Program-made: the position numbers and the translations under genes
Shown: one piece after another, positions 39,161 through 50,510 of the stretch
Numbering within the stretch: position 1 is the first letter of the stretch
Layout of the letters: the number at the start of each line of letters is the position of its first letter
The notes under the pieces: generated by a model
The model's database searches: none
What the model saw: only the letters and a program-made list of their open reading frames with translations
Told to the model about the DNA's origin: nothing
Source of the DNA: Sweltsa coloradensis
Taxonomy: Eukaryota; Arthropoda; Insecta; Plecoptera; Chloroperlidae
Reading direction: 5' to 3'
Assembly (NCBI GenBank): GCA_024449915.1
Contig: JAMZAV010000320.1
Span: 124,001 to 188,000 of the forward strand
Length of the DNA: 64,000 nucleotides

Positions 39161-40273
39161 AAAACCTCTATGCTTTTATTATTTTGTACTCTGCACTAGT
39201 TAAGGTTGAAACAAGCAAGGAACAATAATATATTTTTATATCCGGCTCCTTATACTCGGCAAAAATTTAAAAGCTGGGAAGAAAGGTATACTATTTTATC
39301 TTATGTACTCTTCTTCGACGATCTGAGCTACGCTTCCTGTTTAGAGTACTGCGGGCTACCTTACACGTTTTATGATAACAATTCGTTTTGTTTCACTCCA
39401 TTATTATGATCTAACTGTGAGTCCAAACCTAGGGGTCATACATACTAATTACTAATTACACTGCGTGTTAGTGAATGAAGAACAAAAACATGTTTACTCC
39501 CAGTCAGTATGTATGACAGTTGACAGTTATCTATAGCATCCCATGAAACTACAAAGCCCTATACTTCCGTTCCCAGCTTGCCAATCTCCAGGTCGCGACT
39601 CTTAGCTAGAGGAGGAATGTCCAGGGGATAATTTACAGGGCTCTATTCTTTCTTTCTCATGTTGACTGAGAAAAATCTTTGAAAAGTCGCTTCTGAAAAT
39701 TATCATCTCAAACTGATTTAGAATGGAATATTGCGTGCATCGCAAGAGCAATTCAATACAATAATTATTACACCTCTCGGTCTTTCAGATTACATTGTTA
39801 TAAGGGAATTGACCGGCAATAAATGATAATTAAAACAATTAATAAAACGGGTAGCCCCATGTAAAGTTCAAGTGTATAAAATACTAAAAATAGTAGGTAG
39901 CTTAGTTCTTGGCTCAAAATTTACGACATCAAGATAACAATGTTTGCTAAAACATCTCGGTTTGCTATCATAGCATTTACCTTGAACGACAGTACCCGAT
40001 ATAATACCATGCAAATACCAGGTGGTATTGCTGAAATACCATCTACACACGATTTCATGAAATGCGATACCAGGTGGTATCACGGTAAAACTGAATACTA
40101 AAATGATAGTTGGCTCAGCTAATGACAGTTTTGTTTCAATGGCTCCCGCGATCAGCCGAAAACGAGAGTACCTTACAATCACATGACTCCATATTATATA
40201 TTCTGTGCTGACAATCTTCGATTCGTTAAATAATAATTTTGAATGTTCCTTAAATTAAAAAAAAAATAACACG

Positions 40274-40291
40274 CACGCACGCACGCACGCA
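40274..40291. repeat. (ACGC)n microsatellite
   Basis: About four to five ACGC units lie in AT-rich intron sequence. Confidence 0.85.
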
Positions 40292-40819
40292 CTGGCGGAC
40301 GTACGGGAAAGTGATGTAGGGTATAGAGGAGAGCTTTGTTTTTTAAATTTATTTATTTAACGTCTGACCTATTCAGTTAAAAGACTGATTTACAAAGGAG
40401 GACAACATCTGGTTAAAGCAAATGTAGAACAATGTAAAATCATGCGATTATTTTTAATACTTACACTAAAAGTCTTATTTTCAAAGAAACTTTAAGTGAC
40501 CATGCGAAATATGAAAGAAACGAAATTCAGTGGACTGACGGACAGACCGGCCTCATTCCGCATATCTTAACATTCGCCATGCATTTGATGTAGCTAAATT
40601 GTTTTACCACCATATCTCAACTTTTTCTCAACTCCTTCCACCTCCTTATTGTAGAGAAAGTAAGAGAATTAGTGTTTATCACGACATTTCAACCCCAGAA
40701 TTGCAGAAAAAACAAGAAACAATATTCTCATAAAAATGTCTAGTTAAGAACAGCACGTTAATTCCCAGTTACAACAATAAAAATTGTAACCATAAATATA
40801 TATATATATATATATTTAT

Positions 40820-40921
40820 TTAAACTTGGCTTTATAGTAGGCGACTATGACGCTGTTATGTTAGTACTTTAGACAGAAATTATAACAGCGTCATAGTCGC
40901 CTACTATAAAGCCAAGTTTAA
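40820..40921. repeat. Perfect 40-bp inverted repeat (hairpin) beside a (TA)n tract
   Basis: The left arm 40820-40859 and right arm 40882-40921 are exact reverse complements, separated by a 22-base loop (40860-40881). A TA repeat immediately precedes it (about 40796-40815). The loop sequence GTTAGTACTTTAGACAGAAA recurs inverted at 41151-41172, just after a tRNA-like sequence. Confidence 0.85.
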
Positions 40922-41071
40922 ACATCATATTTCCCAACTCTAGGGTTACAGAGATGGTTTGTATTTCTCCAAGTTAATTTCATGTGCAGTCTAATAGGCA
41001 GTGCAATCTGCTCTACACACGTTATTAACAATTTACAAAACAGACCAAAAATTAGACAGTTTTAAATTGGT

Positions 41072-41143
41072 GGCCGCATAGCTCAGTTGGTAAGAGCATA
41101 GCCCGGTAAGCTAAGGTCCCGGGTTCAAACCCCGGTGTAGTCA
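41072..41143 (+). tRNA. tRNA-like sequence (tRNA-Thr(GGU)-like pseudogene or SINE head)
   Basis: Box A TAGCTCAGTTGGTAAGAGC and box B GGGTTCAAACCCC are excellent. The D-stem (GCTC/GAGC) and T-stem (CCGGG/CCCGG) pair fully. The acceptor stem is imperfect (one C-A mismatch and two G-U pairs). The anticodon stem has four good pairs with loop CCGGTAA, giving GGU but with C instead of U at position 33. A T6 tract follows at about 41145-41150. The defects plus the flanking inverted copy of the 3' sequence favour a tRNA-derived repeat over a working gene. Confidence 0.5.
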
Positions 41144-41539
41144 CTTTTTTAATTTCTGTCTAAAGTACTAACATATATTAGTTCATTTTGATGGTTCTAC
41201 TACACTGTTCATGGTTGTTTATTACAAGAATTCGCGATATGCTAAATCAATCTGTTCGAAATGTGTTAAGATTTGTATGCTTTGAACTCCTCATTCCAAC
41301 TAATATTTGCAATTGATTTGTATATTGTTTGAAACAAAGAATGGTTAAACACTGTATTACGTAAAGATGCTCTCTTATATGCATTGTTTTTCTGTCTTAA
41401 CGCCTGTCTAAAAAGCTTAACAATTTTGAGTTCATCAGTAGGCTACTAGAAAGCGAAGCAAATATCTATTGAATGCAATTACTGTATTTTATTTTCTTTA
41501 TATTCATTTAATTATCAGTATCGCAGGTCTGTTGTCATA

Positions 41540-41640
41540 CAGGGGCGGATCTAGTCCTGACTTATGTTCTGGAGGGGGGGGGGGGGGGGGGGGAACCTTT
41601 TGACAAAATATTTTCACGGTATTGCGCGGCTTCCACGGTT
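41540..41640 (+). repeat. Orphan hAT-type terminal sequence with poly-G tract
   Basis: CAGGGGCGGATCTAG resembles the terminal inverted repeat of many non-autonomous hAT elements. It is followed by a run of G at about 41574-41592. No matching right end (CTAGATCCGCCCCTG) was found within the next several kb, so this is a fragment. The poly-G length is unreliable. Confidence 0.4.
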
Positions 41641-41814
41641 GTCAATAGTTTCTAGTATGTAGAGAGGAAGGAATCAAGGGTCGGGACCAGCCATACATAG
41701 TTTTTATGTTTAAATTACTTATAGGCTATTTTCATATTAAATGAAGGAAAAAAATGAATGAATGGCGATATATGATCAATATTTGAATTGTGCGTAGTTG
41801 ATTAGACTAATATA

Positions 41815-42539
41815 CTAGGAAACGCTCTGTTGGACGCGTTGATAAGTGAGCACGTGCTATAGCTAGACCCACATTGCAATTTATTAAAATTGTAAAATTT
41901 GCGACTTTCGCTGTCCACAGGGCCATGTTTCCAATATTATTTATTACTGCCAAGGTATTTGGGTAAACCCGTGTGTAACCCTTTACTTTGTGGATAAAAT
42001 CCACCGCCATCTAGAGGACCTTGACTCCTTGGGAAAACTATTCAAACTCTTTGGTGACAAATAATAGACTGCTTCCTCGAAAGTATTTTGATTACTTCTA
42101 GGTGGCAGTGCATTAGAAACTTCGCGCGTCTTTTCGTTGCCATGGCAACGCTACTTTTGTTATAATGCAATTTCCATCTACACTACTTATCGGATCAAAA
42201 TAAAATTAACATATTCGTGACCGGACGGACATTCTAAATGATTTGGCTATCTCAGATTTTGTCGCCGTTTAGTTTGAAAAAAAAACTTTCGATTAACTTC
42301 AATGTAACTTTTTAACTTTTTGAACGATTTTGCCACAAAACTAATGGCATTCAATCGAGAACGAAGATTGCGGATGGTGAAAATTTCAACTCGATCCGAG
42401 CCTCCGTTCGAACGTTATGGCGAGACATACAAACAAACAAACAAACAAACAAACAAACAAACAAACAAAAAAAAAAAAAAAAAACAGTGACTAATTTTTC
42501 CGGCAGAGTCAAATGGAAACGCTCGCTTCGCTCGCTTAA
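41815..42539 (-). mobile_element. Second Helentron-like family member
   Basis: Read on the minus strand it starts TTAAGCGAGCGAAGCGAGCG (42539 leftwards) and ends with GCTCACTTATCAACGCG and then GCGTTTCCTAG at 41815. The subterminal inverted pair is GCGAGC near the 5' end and GCTCAC near the 3' end. The layout matches the main family: subterminal repeat, AGCGAAGCGAG block, poly-T/(TTTG)n microsatellite (42428-42484), CAACGCG tail and CCTAG end. The sequences differ. Confidence 0.5.
42428..42484. repeat. (CAAA)n microsatellite with poly-A
   Basis: About ten AAAC/CAAA units are followed by about 16 A. It lies inside the Helentron-like element 41815-42539, in the position occupied by poly-T in other copies. 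Confidence 0.9.
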
Positions 42540-43439
42540 TAAAACATTCGCTTGTTATTTATGCATGATCTGTATCATCCAATTATCGAATAGACTAAAG
42601 GAGAACAGCTGCTAGTATGTTTAAGACCAGACAAAATATTGATCAGTTGTTTCAAAATAATGTTTAAATATTTATTCGCAGTGCTATCCCTTCATACATC
42701 GTTTGCGCTGCATAAAACGTTTGTTATATCTTGCGAATCAATAATACACGAGCATTTATGTATTTCTTTGTGGATGGCGAAGTTCTTATCTTTTCGACTA
42801 AGTGTGTTTGCAGAAAACAAATTATTATTTGCGGTGTGTAACAATGAAATTTCGTCCACGCATTTCACTTTAGTCTTGTAATTTATTCATTATTCATGTA
42901 CGTGCTAGCGAATAAAAAATGTCTACCTCTTTAGCATGTATTTCCATGCAATTCACTTGTCCGGCCGAAATCTTTTAAACTATGAGTGAATATCTAATGT
43001 AATATGTCCCTGGAAATAAAGGCCAAGACCCTTGCACCACTTATACACAATAACAATCAATATTTCGCTTCGCTTATGTATTTATTTTTACTTTCCAGTT
43101 AAACACGCCAAGTGCCATATGGTATGGTGTATAAAATGACAAATGTACATAATATTTATATGTGTAAAGTAGAAACGGACATGTTTGTGTACTTGGCACC
43201 TCCACCAAGAGTAACATTTCGTTTGCGTGTCGTTCCTCGATAATATTTGTATAGAGTTTCAGTCCCTACTTTGGGCACTCCGTACTCCCGTACCCGTTCT
43301 TACAATAATAGCATATTGGGGAGTGCACTACTACCATAGGAAAACATAAGTGTGACGATTGATACAATCCTGCTTGGTGTATGTAGTTGATTATCTCACT
43401 CGGTTACTCCTGCAACGCTAGACGTGTACGTTATACCTC

Positions 43440-43898
43440 TTAAAGGGGTATTCTCCCGCTAAATTCAAAAAAATATATTTCATTCAGGCCAACTTGTTAT
43501 GAATTTAGAAATCAACAGAAAAATTATTGGGTCCACCATGACCCGATTTTGTTTTGTCAAACTTGGCATTTTTCGAGCTAGGTCCCATCGCCAAAAATCT
43601 ACCTTAAGAAATAACATGGGGACGATCTTTATGCCCCATGACCTTGGAGGATTTTGTCCCAAAAAATATAGATTGGTTCGATGCTCTAGTATCTATGTGG
43701 AACAAAAAAAAACAGGTTAACGCCGATTTAAGAAATTTCCCAAAACGACAATTTTCTCAAATTTCTCGATCAAAAATATTGAAAAAATCGCGTAAAATCT
43801 CAGTTACAAGATGTAATTTTTAAACAGTCATTTTAGTGTAGTTTTATGCTATAGATTACCTTGGTAAAAAATATTTTTTGGGGTAATAGCCCCGTTAA
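43440..43898 (-). mobile_element. TTAA-type non-autonomous element, shorter inverted copy 3
   Basis: It is the same family as 34431-35084 but in the opposite orientation and with an internal deletion. The left end is TTAAAGGGGTATT and the right end GGTAATAGCCCCGTTAA. Its right-hand TTAA is also the left-hand TTAA of the palindromic element that follows. Confidence 0.6.
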
Positions 43899-44544
43899 GG
43901 CTATTGTACCACCTCCGGCCGATAATTTGAAAGTCGAAGAAACATGTCTCAAAAGTTTGCTGAATGAAAGAAGGCCTTTAAAATAACAGAAAAAAAATGT
44001 GAATTTTTTTGGGCGGGACATAACCTCACTTTTGGAAATTAGATTTAGATTTTTGGACAAAAGTGTAATATACAAGACTAGTTCAAAATTAAATTTTGAG
44101 AATCGGTTTTCTGGACATAGTTTCTTAACACCTTTAGCTATAACTTGACTATAGCTAAAATAGTTTTCTGAAAATAACAGTTGGTGTACGAATATTTTTG
44201 TCAAACGGTACAACGTACGGTATTTGTACCTTTTGAAAAAAAAATTCGTACACCAACTGTTATTTTCAGAAAACTATTTTAGCTATAGTCAAGTTATAGC
44301 TAAAGGTGTTAAGAAACTATGTCCAGAAAACCGATTCTCAAAATTTAATTTTGAACTAGTCTTGTTTATTACACTTTTGTCCAAAAATCTAAACATAATT
44401 TCCAAAAGGCAGGTTATGTCCCGCCCCAAAAAATTCACAATTTTTTTTTCTGTTATTTTATAGTCCTTCTTTCATTCAGCAAACTTTTCAGACATGTTTC
44501 TTCGACTTTCAAATTATCGGTCAGAGGTGGTACAATAGCCTTAA
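43895..44544. mobile_element. TTAA-flanked palindromic (fold-back) element, copy 2
   Basis: It is homologous along its whole length to 10685-11333: TTAA, GGCTATTGTACCACCTC..., mirror arms of about 320 bp, TTAA. The overlapping open frames on both strands in this region encode near-identical peptides because the arms are inverted copies. They are not genes. It abuts the inverted 650-bp-family element at a shared TTAA. Confidence 0.7.
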
Positions 44545-45073
44545 AGAATAATCGTATAAACACAAATGCATAGATTCCGTCCGCGGCGACTCCAGGTACG
44601 AAGCGTTCTGTATCACACACAACCACTCGGCACTTGTTTTCGATCATATTGAAATAAAATCATTCATATCAACTCAAACTTTCAATCTGAATTATAAATA
44701 GGATCAATCCATCAATCTTTTCTCTTACCTTAAACTGGACGTGGTGTCATCTGACAAAGGTCTCACTTCAAATGTGAATTGTATAAACATTTAGTCACCT
44801 GACGTGGAGTGAGATGTACTTGAACGATTACTCGGGTTCCTAAACAGGCAAACAGAAACGTTAGTGTTCTAGATAGCATATCCTTGCATATTTATTACTT
44901 ACTACAGATAACACGTTTTCATAACACAAGGTTCATTAACGTAGGCATTTTAAAGGTCATAAATGCATACCTTCATTCGTCACTCGGCTTCCAACAAGTA
45001 ACAACCTAAATGTCTTTACCACATTCCCCTGCAATTGACATCTTTGCTAACAGTTATCATTCTTTCTTGTAAT

Positions 45074-45964
45074 CAGGGGCGGCTCGTGTATAGGTGCACA
45101 GGTGCACGTGCACCCCCAAATATTTGCGCGAACTCAATTCCAAATTTAAGGTTCGAAGCCAATCTCGTAATATTCCCAATAAATCGTTGGATTGTTTGTA
45201 TGGATATTTTGGTTGGCCCAGAGCAAGGCATATTCGGCAAAAGTCATTCTGCAGTAAGTGCTGCCGCTGAGGGATGACACTCTGAGTGTGCACACATATT
45301 TACGTGGTTTTAACACGGAAAGGCCGGCAGAACAAGCCTCAGGTTGTCTTTTGTTATACAACGTCTGGTATAGCTGGGTTTTGTGCACGTGCACAAGGGT
45401 CAAAACCGTTACTTCCATTCAAACGCCTTGGTATTCTGCTCGCACCATTCATTCAACCCCACACTCCGGCCAGTAGCCAGTGAAAGTTGTTGGCGACAGG
45501 GTTGGTGAAGTGAGATCAACAGCAGTTTTCAAGTGAGTGAACAGTGTTAAAATTATTATCGTGCCGTAAAGTGAAATTATAATATGACTTTAGTAATAAG
45601 CGATCTAAAAATAAACAGTTTTTTAAAATGACCATTGGAAGAACATTTAGAAATGTTTGAGGCGCGTGTCGGAGGAGATGAAGGGACATTATTCGGGTAT
45701 GTAATATTTCAATCAAGCATAATATAATAATTATTTTTTTAGAGGGTTTTCCACAATAAACAATTACACAGGGGAGTTTTTCCCGACCAATAAATTCGAA
45801 AAATATACTCTAAAGTCGTTTTCCGGGTACCTCAGACCACTAGTGTCTGAAAAAAAATTTCGCCTCCGGCGGCTGGGGCTGCGCCCCAGACCCCTTTGTT
45901 TCCCGCAAAATAGGACTTCAAAAGTATGTGCAGCCCCACAATAATGACTCACGAGCCGCCCCTG
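45074..45964 (+). mobile_element. hAT-type non-autonomous element with 8-bp target duplication
   Basis: The terminal inverted repeats are CAGGGGCGGCTCGTG at the left and CACGAGCCGCCCCTG at the right, perfect over 15 bp. They are flanked by the direct duplication CTTGTAAT (45066-45073 and 45965-45972). Eight-base duplications and CAGGG ends are typical of hAT elements. The 891-bp interior has no recognisable transposase. The internal CGCCTCCGGCGGCTGGGGCT block near the right end is GC-rich and partly self-complementary. Confidence 0.85.
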
Positions 45965-46049
45965 CTTGTAATCAATTTGACCTTTAAATAATCATTCATC
46001 AATCTGCAACGTTTTGTAATTAAATGTTATAATATTGTTTTATTCTTTA

Positions 46050-47260
46050 TTGCATGATCCACACGTGCGTCTACTATCCAAGCTCGAGCATTATGGCATT
46101 AAGGGCAATTTGCTTAGGTGGTTTGAGAGTTTCCTGGTCGGCCGCACACAGTTCGTCCAGTTCAACGGCGAGCGCTCAGAATTCCGGGACGTGCCCTCGG
46201 GCGTCATCCAGGGCAGTGTGCTCGGCCCCCTGCTATTTAACGTCTTCGTAGCCGACCTCCCTACCTCGGCAAGGATCCAAATGCTCCAGTACGCTGATGA
46301 CGTCACCCTGTACTGTATCGTGGGCACCCAAGAGGATGCAGACGCCCTCCAAGCAGACCTAGACGACATTCAGATCTGGTGCGACGAAAATGGCATGTCG
46401 CTCAACGCCCTCAAGTGCAAGATGATGGACATTACGCGCGCTCGCACCCCACTTTACTTCATGTACACCATCGATGGTGTCCCACTCGAGTACGTCGACA
46501 AGCAGCGCCTCCTCGGCGTTCACATCACAAGCGACCTCCGATGGAACGTGCACACCGACATCGTGCGCACCAAGGCGTTGCAGGTGCTGGGTTTCGCGGC
46601 CCGCAACCTGCACGGCTGCACGCCCCGCGTCAAGAGGATGGCCTACCTGTCGCTAGTCAAGCCCTCCATGACTTTCGGCCTTCCCGCCTGGCACCCAACT
46701 ACCATCGAGAACACTACAAAGCTTGAGAGGGTGCAGAGAAGGGCGCTGCATTTCATACATGGCCGTAACCTCCCCCCACCCTGTGACCAGATGCAGGTTT
46801 ATGCCAATGACCATGCACCTGCAGTACACCGATCTGGTGTTTTTTAAAAGATGCCTCAGTGGCGCCACTGATTTTGACGTGTGCGCGCGCATCATCCAGG
46901 GCCGCGTGTTGAGAGGCGACGATAATAGGCACCCCCGCCTCCAACCCCCTCCGGCCAAAGGACTGCTCGGCCGACGTGCTTTTTCTTTCCGGGTAGTTAA
47001 CCAATGGAACGACCTGCCGCCCGCCCTCAAAGACTGCTCAGTGAGTCATTTCCCTTCCCTGTGCAGGGAGCACTTATGGGAGAACCAACTGCATGTGCTA
47101 AATTAGTTAGTTTCACGTGCTTCATCAAGGCTCTTCGCGGCACAAGATTTCCACAGATTTTGAGTGTTTTAGCAAGATATTTGCTAGCGTCGACGCCGTT
47201 TCTTGTTGCAATTTTAACAAACAAGAATAAACAAAAAAAAAATAATAATAATAATAATTA
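46050..47260 (+). mobile_element. 5'-truncated LINE with reverse transcriptase C-terminal half (Jockey/CR1 group)
   Basis: The open frame from about 46054 begins inside the reverse transcriptase domain (HVRLLSKLEHYGIKGNLLRW). It contains GVIQGSVLGPLLFNVFVADL and the catalytic LQYADD motif, then LGVHITSDLRW. After a frameshift at about 46780-46820 the reading continues to a C-terminal block ending RRAFSFRVVNQWNDLPPAL (stop at about 47104). A short 3' UTR ends in A-rich (AAT)n sequence at about 47230-47260. The endonuclease and the first half of the RT are missing. The element is GC-rich compared with its host and codon structure is well kept, so the insertion looks fairly recent. Clade is tentative. 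Confidence 0.88.
46054..47106 (+). pseudogene. LINE reverse transcriptase, truncated and frameshifted
   Basis: This is the coding remnant of the LINE described at 46050-47260. It would copy element RNA into DNA at a nicked target if intact. Both catalytic Asp of YADD are present, but the N-terminal half (endonuclease, RT motifs 0-3) is absent and a frameshift separates the thumb region from the conserved C-terminal block. It has no role in the host gene and lies in its intron in sense orientation. Confidence 0.85.
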
Positions 47261-48769
47261 TATTGTACCATTTTTTATCATCAATTCGTCGTTTCATAAA
47301 TTTTTCTACACATCATCAACTATTGTTTTGTAGCTATTATTGTTAGCTCGTATTGTATGTTTAATAGAAAGTGTATGCTGAACTGTTTCTGTCCGTTTTT
47401 CACATGTTTCAACATTTGTTTTACGCTTTATGTAAAATGGCAGCAATACCGTATTCAAGAAAATATTGATAAATCATTGTTATTCTCTCTTACGGTGTTA
47501 TTTAAAGCTAATTAAAAAATATTTCGAATTACAATAAAGTTAGGTGTAGGCGATATATGTACGGCTTGTTGCATACGTGAATAATATGCGCAATATGCGT
47601 CCTAGAAAATATTCTATTTAGAGCAATGCCATTCAGGCTCCGCTCGTATATACACTAATTGTTTATAGTCGACACTAACCGTTGACTAATTAAGAAGATA
47701 GTTGTATGACAGGCCTTTACTGATAAACCGAGCTTTAACATAAAGAATTGTGAAAGAAAATTTAAATTGCGTTAGTAACCTCAATTTACATAGTACATAC
47801 ACAATGTGTGCAACAATGGACTAGGGAAAATACTGTTTTTGTGTGGGTGTATTAGTGCCATTAGCGATAATCGGGTTTGTAGTTGGCATAACAGTTGAAG
47901 TATATTACTGCCATTGTCAAGTTTCATACGAGATCATATTGAAAGTTGTATACACAGTTCTTTAAGATGGGGCAAAAACCTTTCCCTAGAGCGAGATCTT
48001 GGCAAGGTGTGTAACACACGGATACAATCATAGATCCTTCAAAGTTCAAAATGATTCACATAATTCGCATTTGTTTCGCTTTTCGGGTGTTCTAAGCGTA
48101 TCGTTGTGTCTATAGAAACAGGTAACATTTTTACTTGTTTATTACTGACTTTAGCTGGTGATTGGATTGGCTCGAGGTGACAGGGGAGTTGTAGGGGACA
48201 AATTACAAGTTTGCCATGGGTATTTTTCTTCATTACTTCTCCACAACAATGTTCGCATTTTCTAGAATCCTTACAATCGTCCTTATAATTTTGCCTTAAT
48301 CAGTGATGTTCGTGAAACTTTAAAAAGTTATGTTGCAAAATCATCTCATCTAGACAATTTCAATTTCGTTCTTTCATGCGGTTTATCTTCCTTTGGAAAG
48401 TAGCTCATAGAATTAAAACAAGAATCTTGCAGGATTATCAGGTGATACGTGAAACTTTAATTGCATTGTTAATCCATCTAATAACTTAAATACGAACAAC
48501 TGGTTTCTAAAATTACAACCGGTATTGAATAATATTTGGGGACAACCAGAAACTGGTTATTTGCTTACATCCCTACCTTATAACCGTAGATGTGTATAAA
48601 ATATTAATGCAAATATTTTCAACTCGTTTTCATAAATAACACGTGTTATGTATTATCATTAGCTATACAGCTGCACAAGTAGTTTCCTGCATTATTATAA
48701 ACTTGTCGCAGTTGTTTGTAAATGTTTCGTATGGTGGAGGCGCCGGGTAGCCTACGTCGGTCGTCAATT

Positions 48770-49287
48770 ATCTTATAAAATCGATTTCGCACGTTTTTTT
48801 TTATCTTTTAGATCCTAAAATTTGAACGTTTTTGTGAAGATCTTAAATCAATTCTAACCTGCCTATTTGTTGTTTCACATATATACTATAAGATAGCACC
48901 AATCCAAAATGGCCATTAAAATATATGTATTGATACTGTACATAAATAGATACTGAAACAGGCAAAAATATGTGCCCGAAATTACATCCCTTCTTGGTCC
49001 CCACAATTTTGTCCTAATTTTGTCACAATTTTATCCTAATTACAAAAACAAAATAATAGTGTATTTACAGAACAGATAATAAACGAGTACGTCAATAATG
49101 GCCAATATTTTTTTCTGACTTAAATCCTCAAGGTGACGGGGCATAAAGATCTCCGCAATGATATTTCTTGTGGCAGATTTTTGTCGATAGGACCTAGTTA
49201 AAAAGTTTGAAAATTGTCAATATTTTTCTTTTATTCTGTAGAATCATAACTGATTTTAGATTGTATGAAATATAGTTTTTTTAGAAA
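48770..49287 (+). repeat. Degraded member of the TTAA-type 650-bp family
   Basis: The internal block (AATGGCCAATATTTTTTTC, CAAGGTGACGGGGCATAAAG, ATTTCTTGTGGCAGATTTTTG) matches the copies at 9425 and 34431. Clean terminal repeats are not visible, so the limits are approximate. Confidence 0.5.
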
Positions 49288-50040
49288 GGGTTCGCAGCAC
49301 TCACCATTACACTGTGGCCGCCGGTTAGGGAATAACAACACACAACAGCTTTCTAGAAGTAGAACCGACGATATTCGACATTAAAACTGCTTCCTAAAAT
49401 GAAAGTTTTTGTGTTAACACTTCGACTAACGGGAAGAATGTAAGAATCGTGCGAGAATTTCGACACATTACGTAAACACACGATGACTCAAAAACTGACT
49501 TTTAGGTTGGCAGCAATAGGCCCTAGTAAGGTAAGTTTGAAATCGACGATAGTGGCTATACCAACAAGAAAACAAAATTAAAGTATTTGAACTAATTTAT
49601 TTCCCACATTTTTTAATTTGTTTTTACTCAATGCCGGTAAAAACTTATTTTGTGAAGTTAGACTTAGAATAATAGTTTTTGATAAATTATAATAATAAGA
49701 CAACCGAATTATACCGTAGCTATTTTTGTGCTCGCGTTAATTGTCAAAGTTGGCATTTATTCTTTTCTTTTCTCGCTTCTGTTGGTAAAGTGACACTGCG
49801 TACAGTTTGATCTTTGATTTCTTATCGTAGACTTATTGTGTAAATCTTATTGTTCGTAATGGTGGAGGCGCCGGGTAGCCCCTTGCTGTAGTTGGTTTCA
49901 CTTGTGCGTCTGTTTGATGTTTTCTTTCAATAATACTAGAAACCTGCTACTTCGCGCTTTACAGACAAATATAGACTGAGCAGAGTATCAATCTTCCTGA
50001 GGAATACCATGGAAAACAGTTTCTCTCACAATTGTCGTTA

Positions 50041-50510
50041 CTAGGAAAACGCTTAAGTCCCGCCGCGTTGATGGATGAGCGTAATTTTTTTAAACGAAAA
50101 AAAACGTAAAATTGCGATTTTTTTTAATAGATAATTGTTTGATTACGCTCAAATTTAAACACGAATATATTAATTCATAAAATTTAAGTTCTGGGAAAAA
50201 ATCATTACAATCGGATAAAGCATGTAGGTGTTATAAGTCGAAGAATTTTTTTAAAAATCGAAAAAAATCGTAAAATTGCGATTTTCATGAGAAATAATTT
50301 TTCAATCGATTTTCCCCCCCGTGCAGTTCTTCGTTCAGAGATTTCATAGACCTCCATAAAATTTCATCGCAATTGGAGTATTGGTTTAGCCGGAATCGTG
50401 TTCACAGACACACAAAAATACAAAAAAAAAAAAAAAAAAAAAAAACATTCCGGATTTTTTTCTCCAGTGTAGTGAAAAGGAATCTTCGCTTCGCTCGCTA
50501 CGCTCATCCA
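50041..50510 (-). mobile_element. Helentron/HINE-like element, subfamily B, copy 7
   Basis: Read on the minus strand it begins TGGATGAGCGTAGCGAGCG (50510 leftwards) and ends GCGTTTTCCTAG at 50041. It has a single internal repeat unit and a poly-T tract (poly-A on the plus strand at about 50421-50444). It lies in the first intron of the cholinesterase-like gene, antisense to it. Confidence 0.72.

Noticed and set aside
43833..44463. Two frames on opposite strands encoding near-identical peptides
   Set aside because: They result from the inverted arms of the TTAA palindrome and are not duplicated genes.
46379..46726. Further open frames on both strands across the LINE
   Set aside because: They are shadow frames of the GC-rich reverse transcriptase coding sequence, which is in a different frame.
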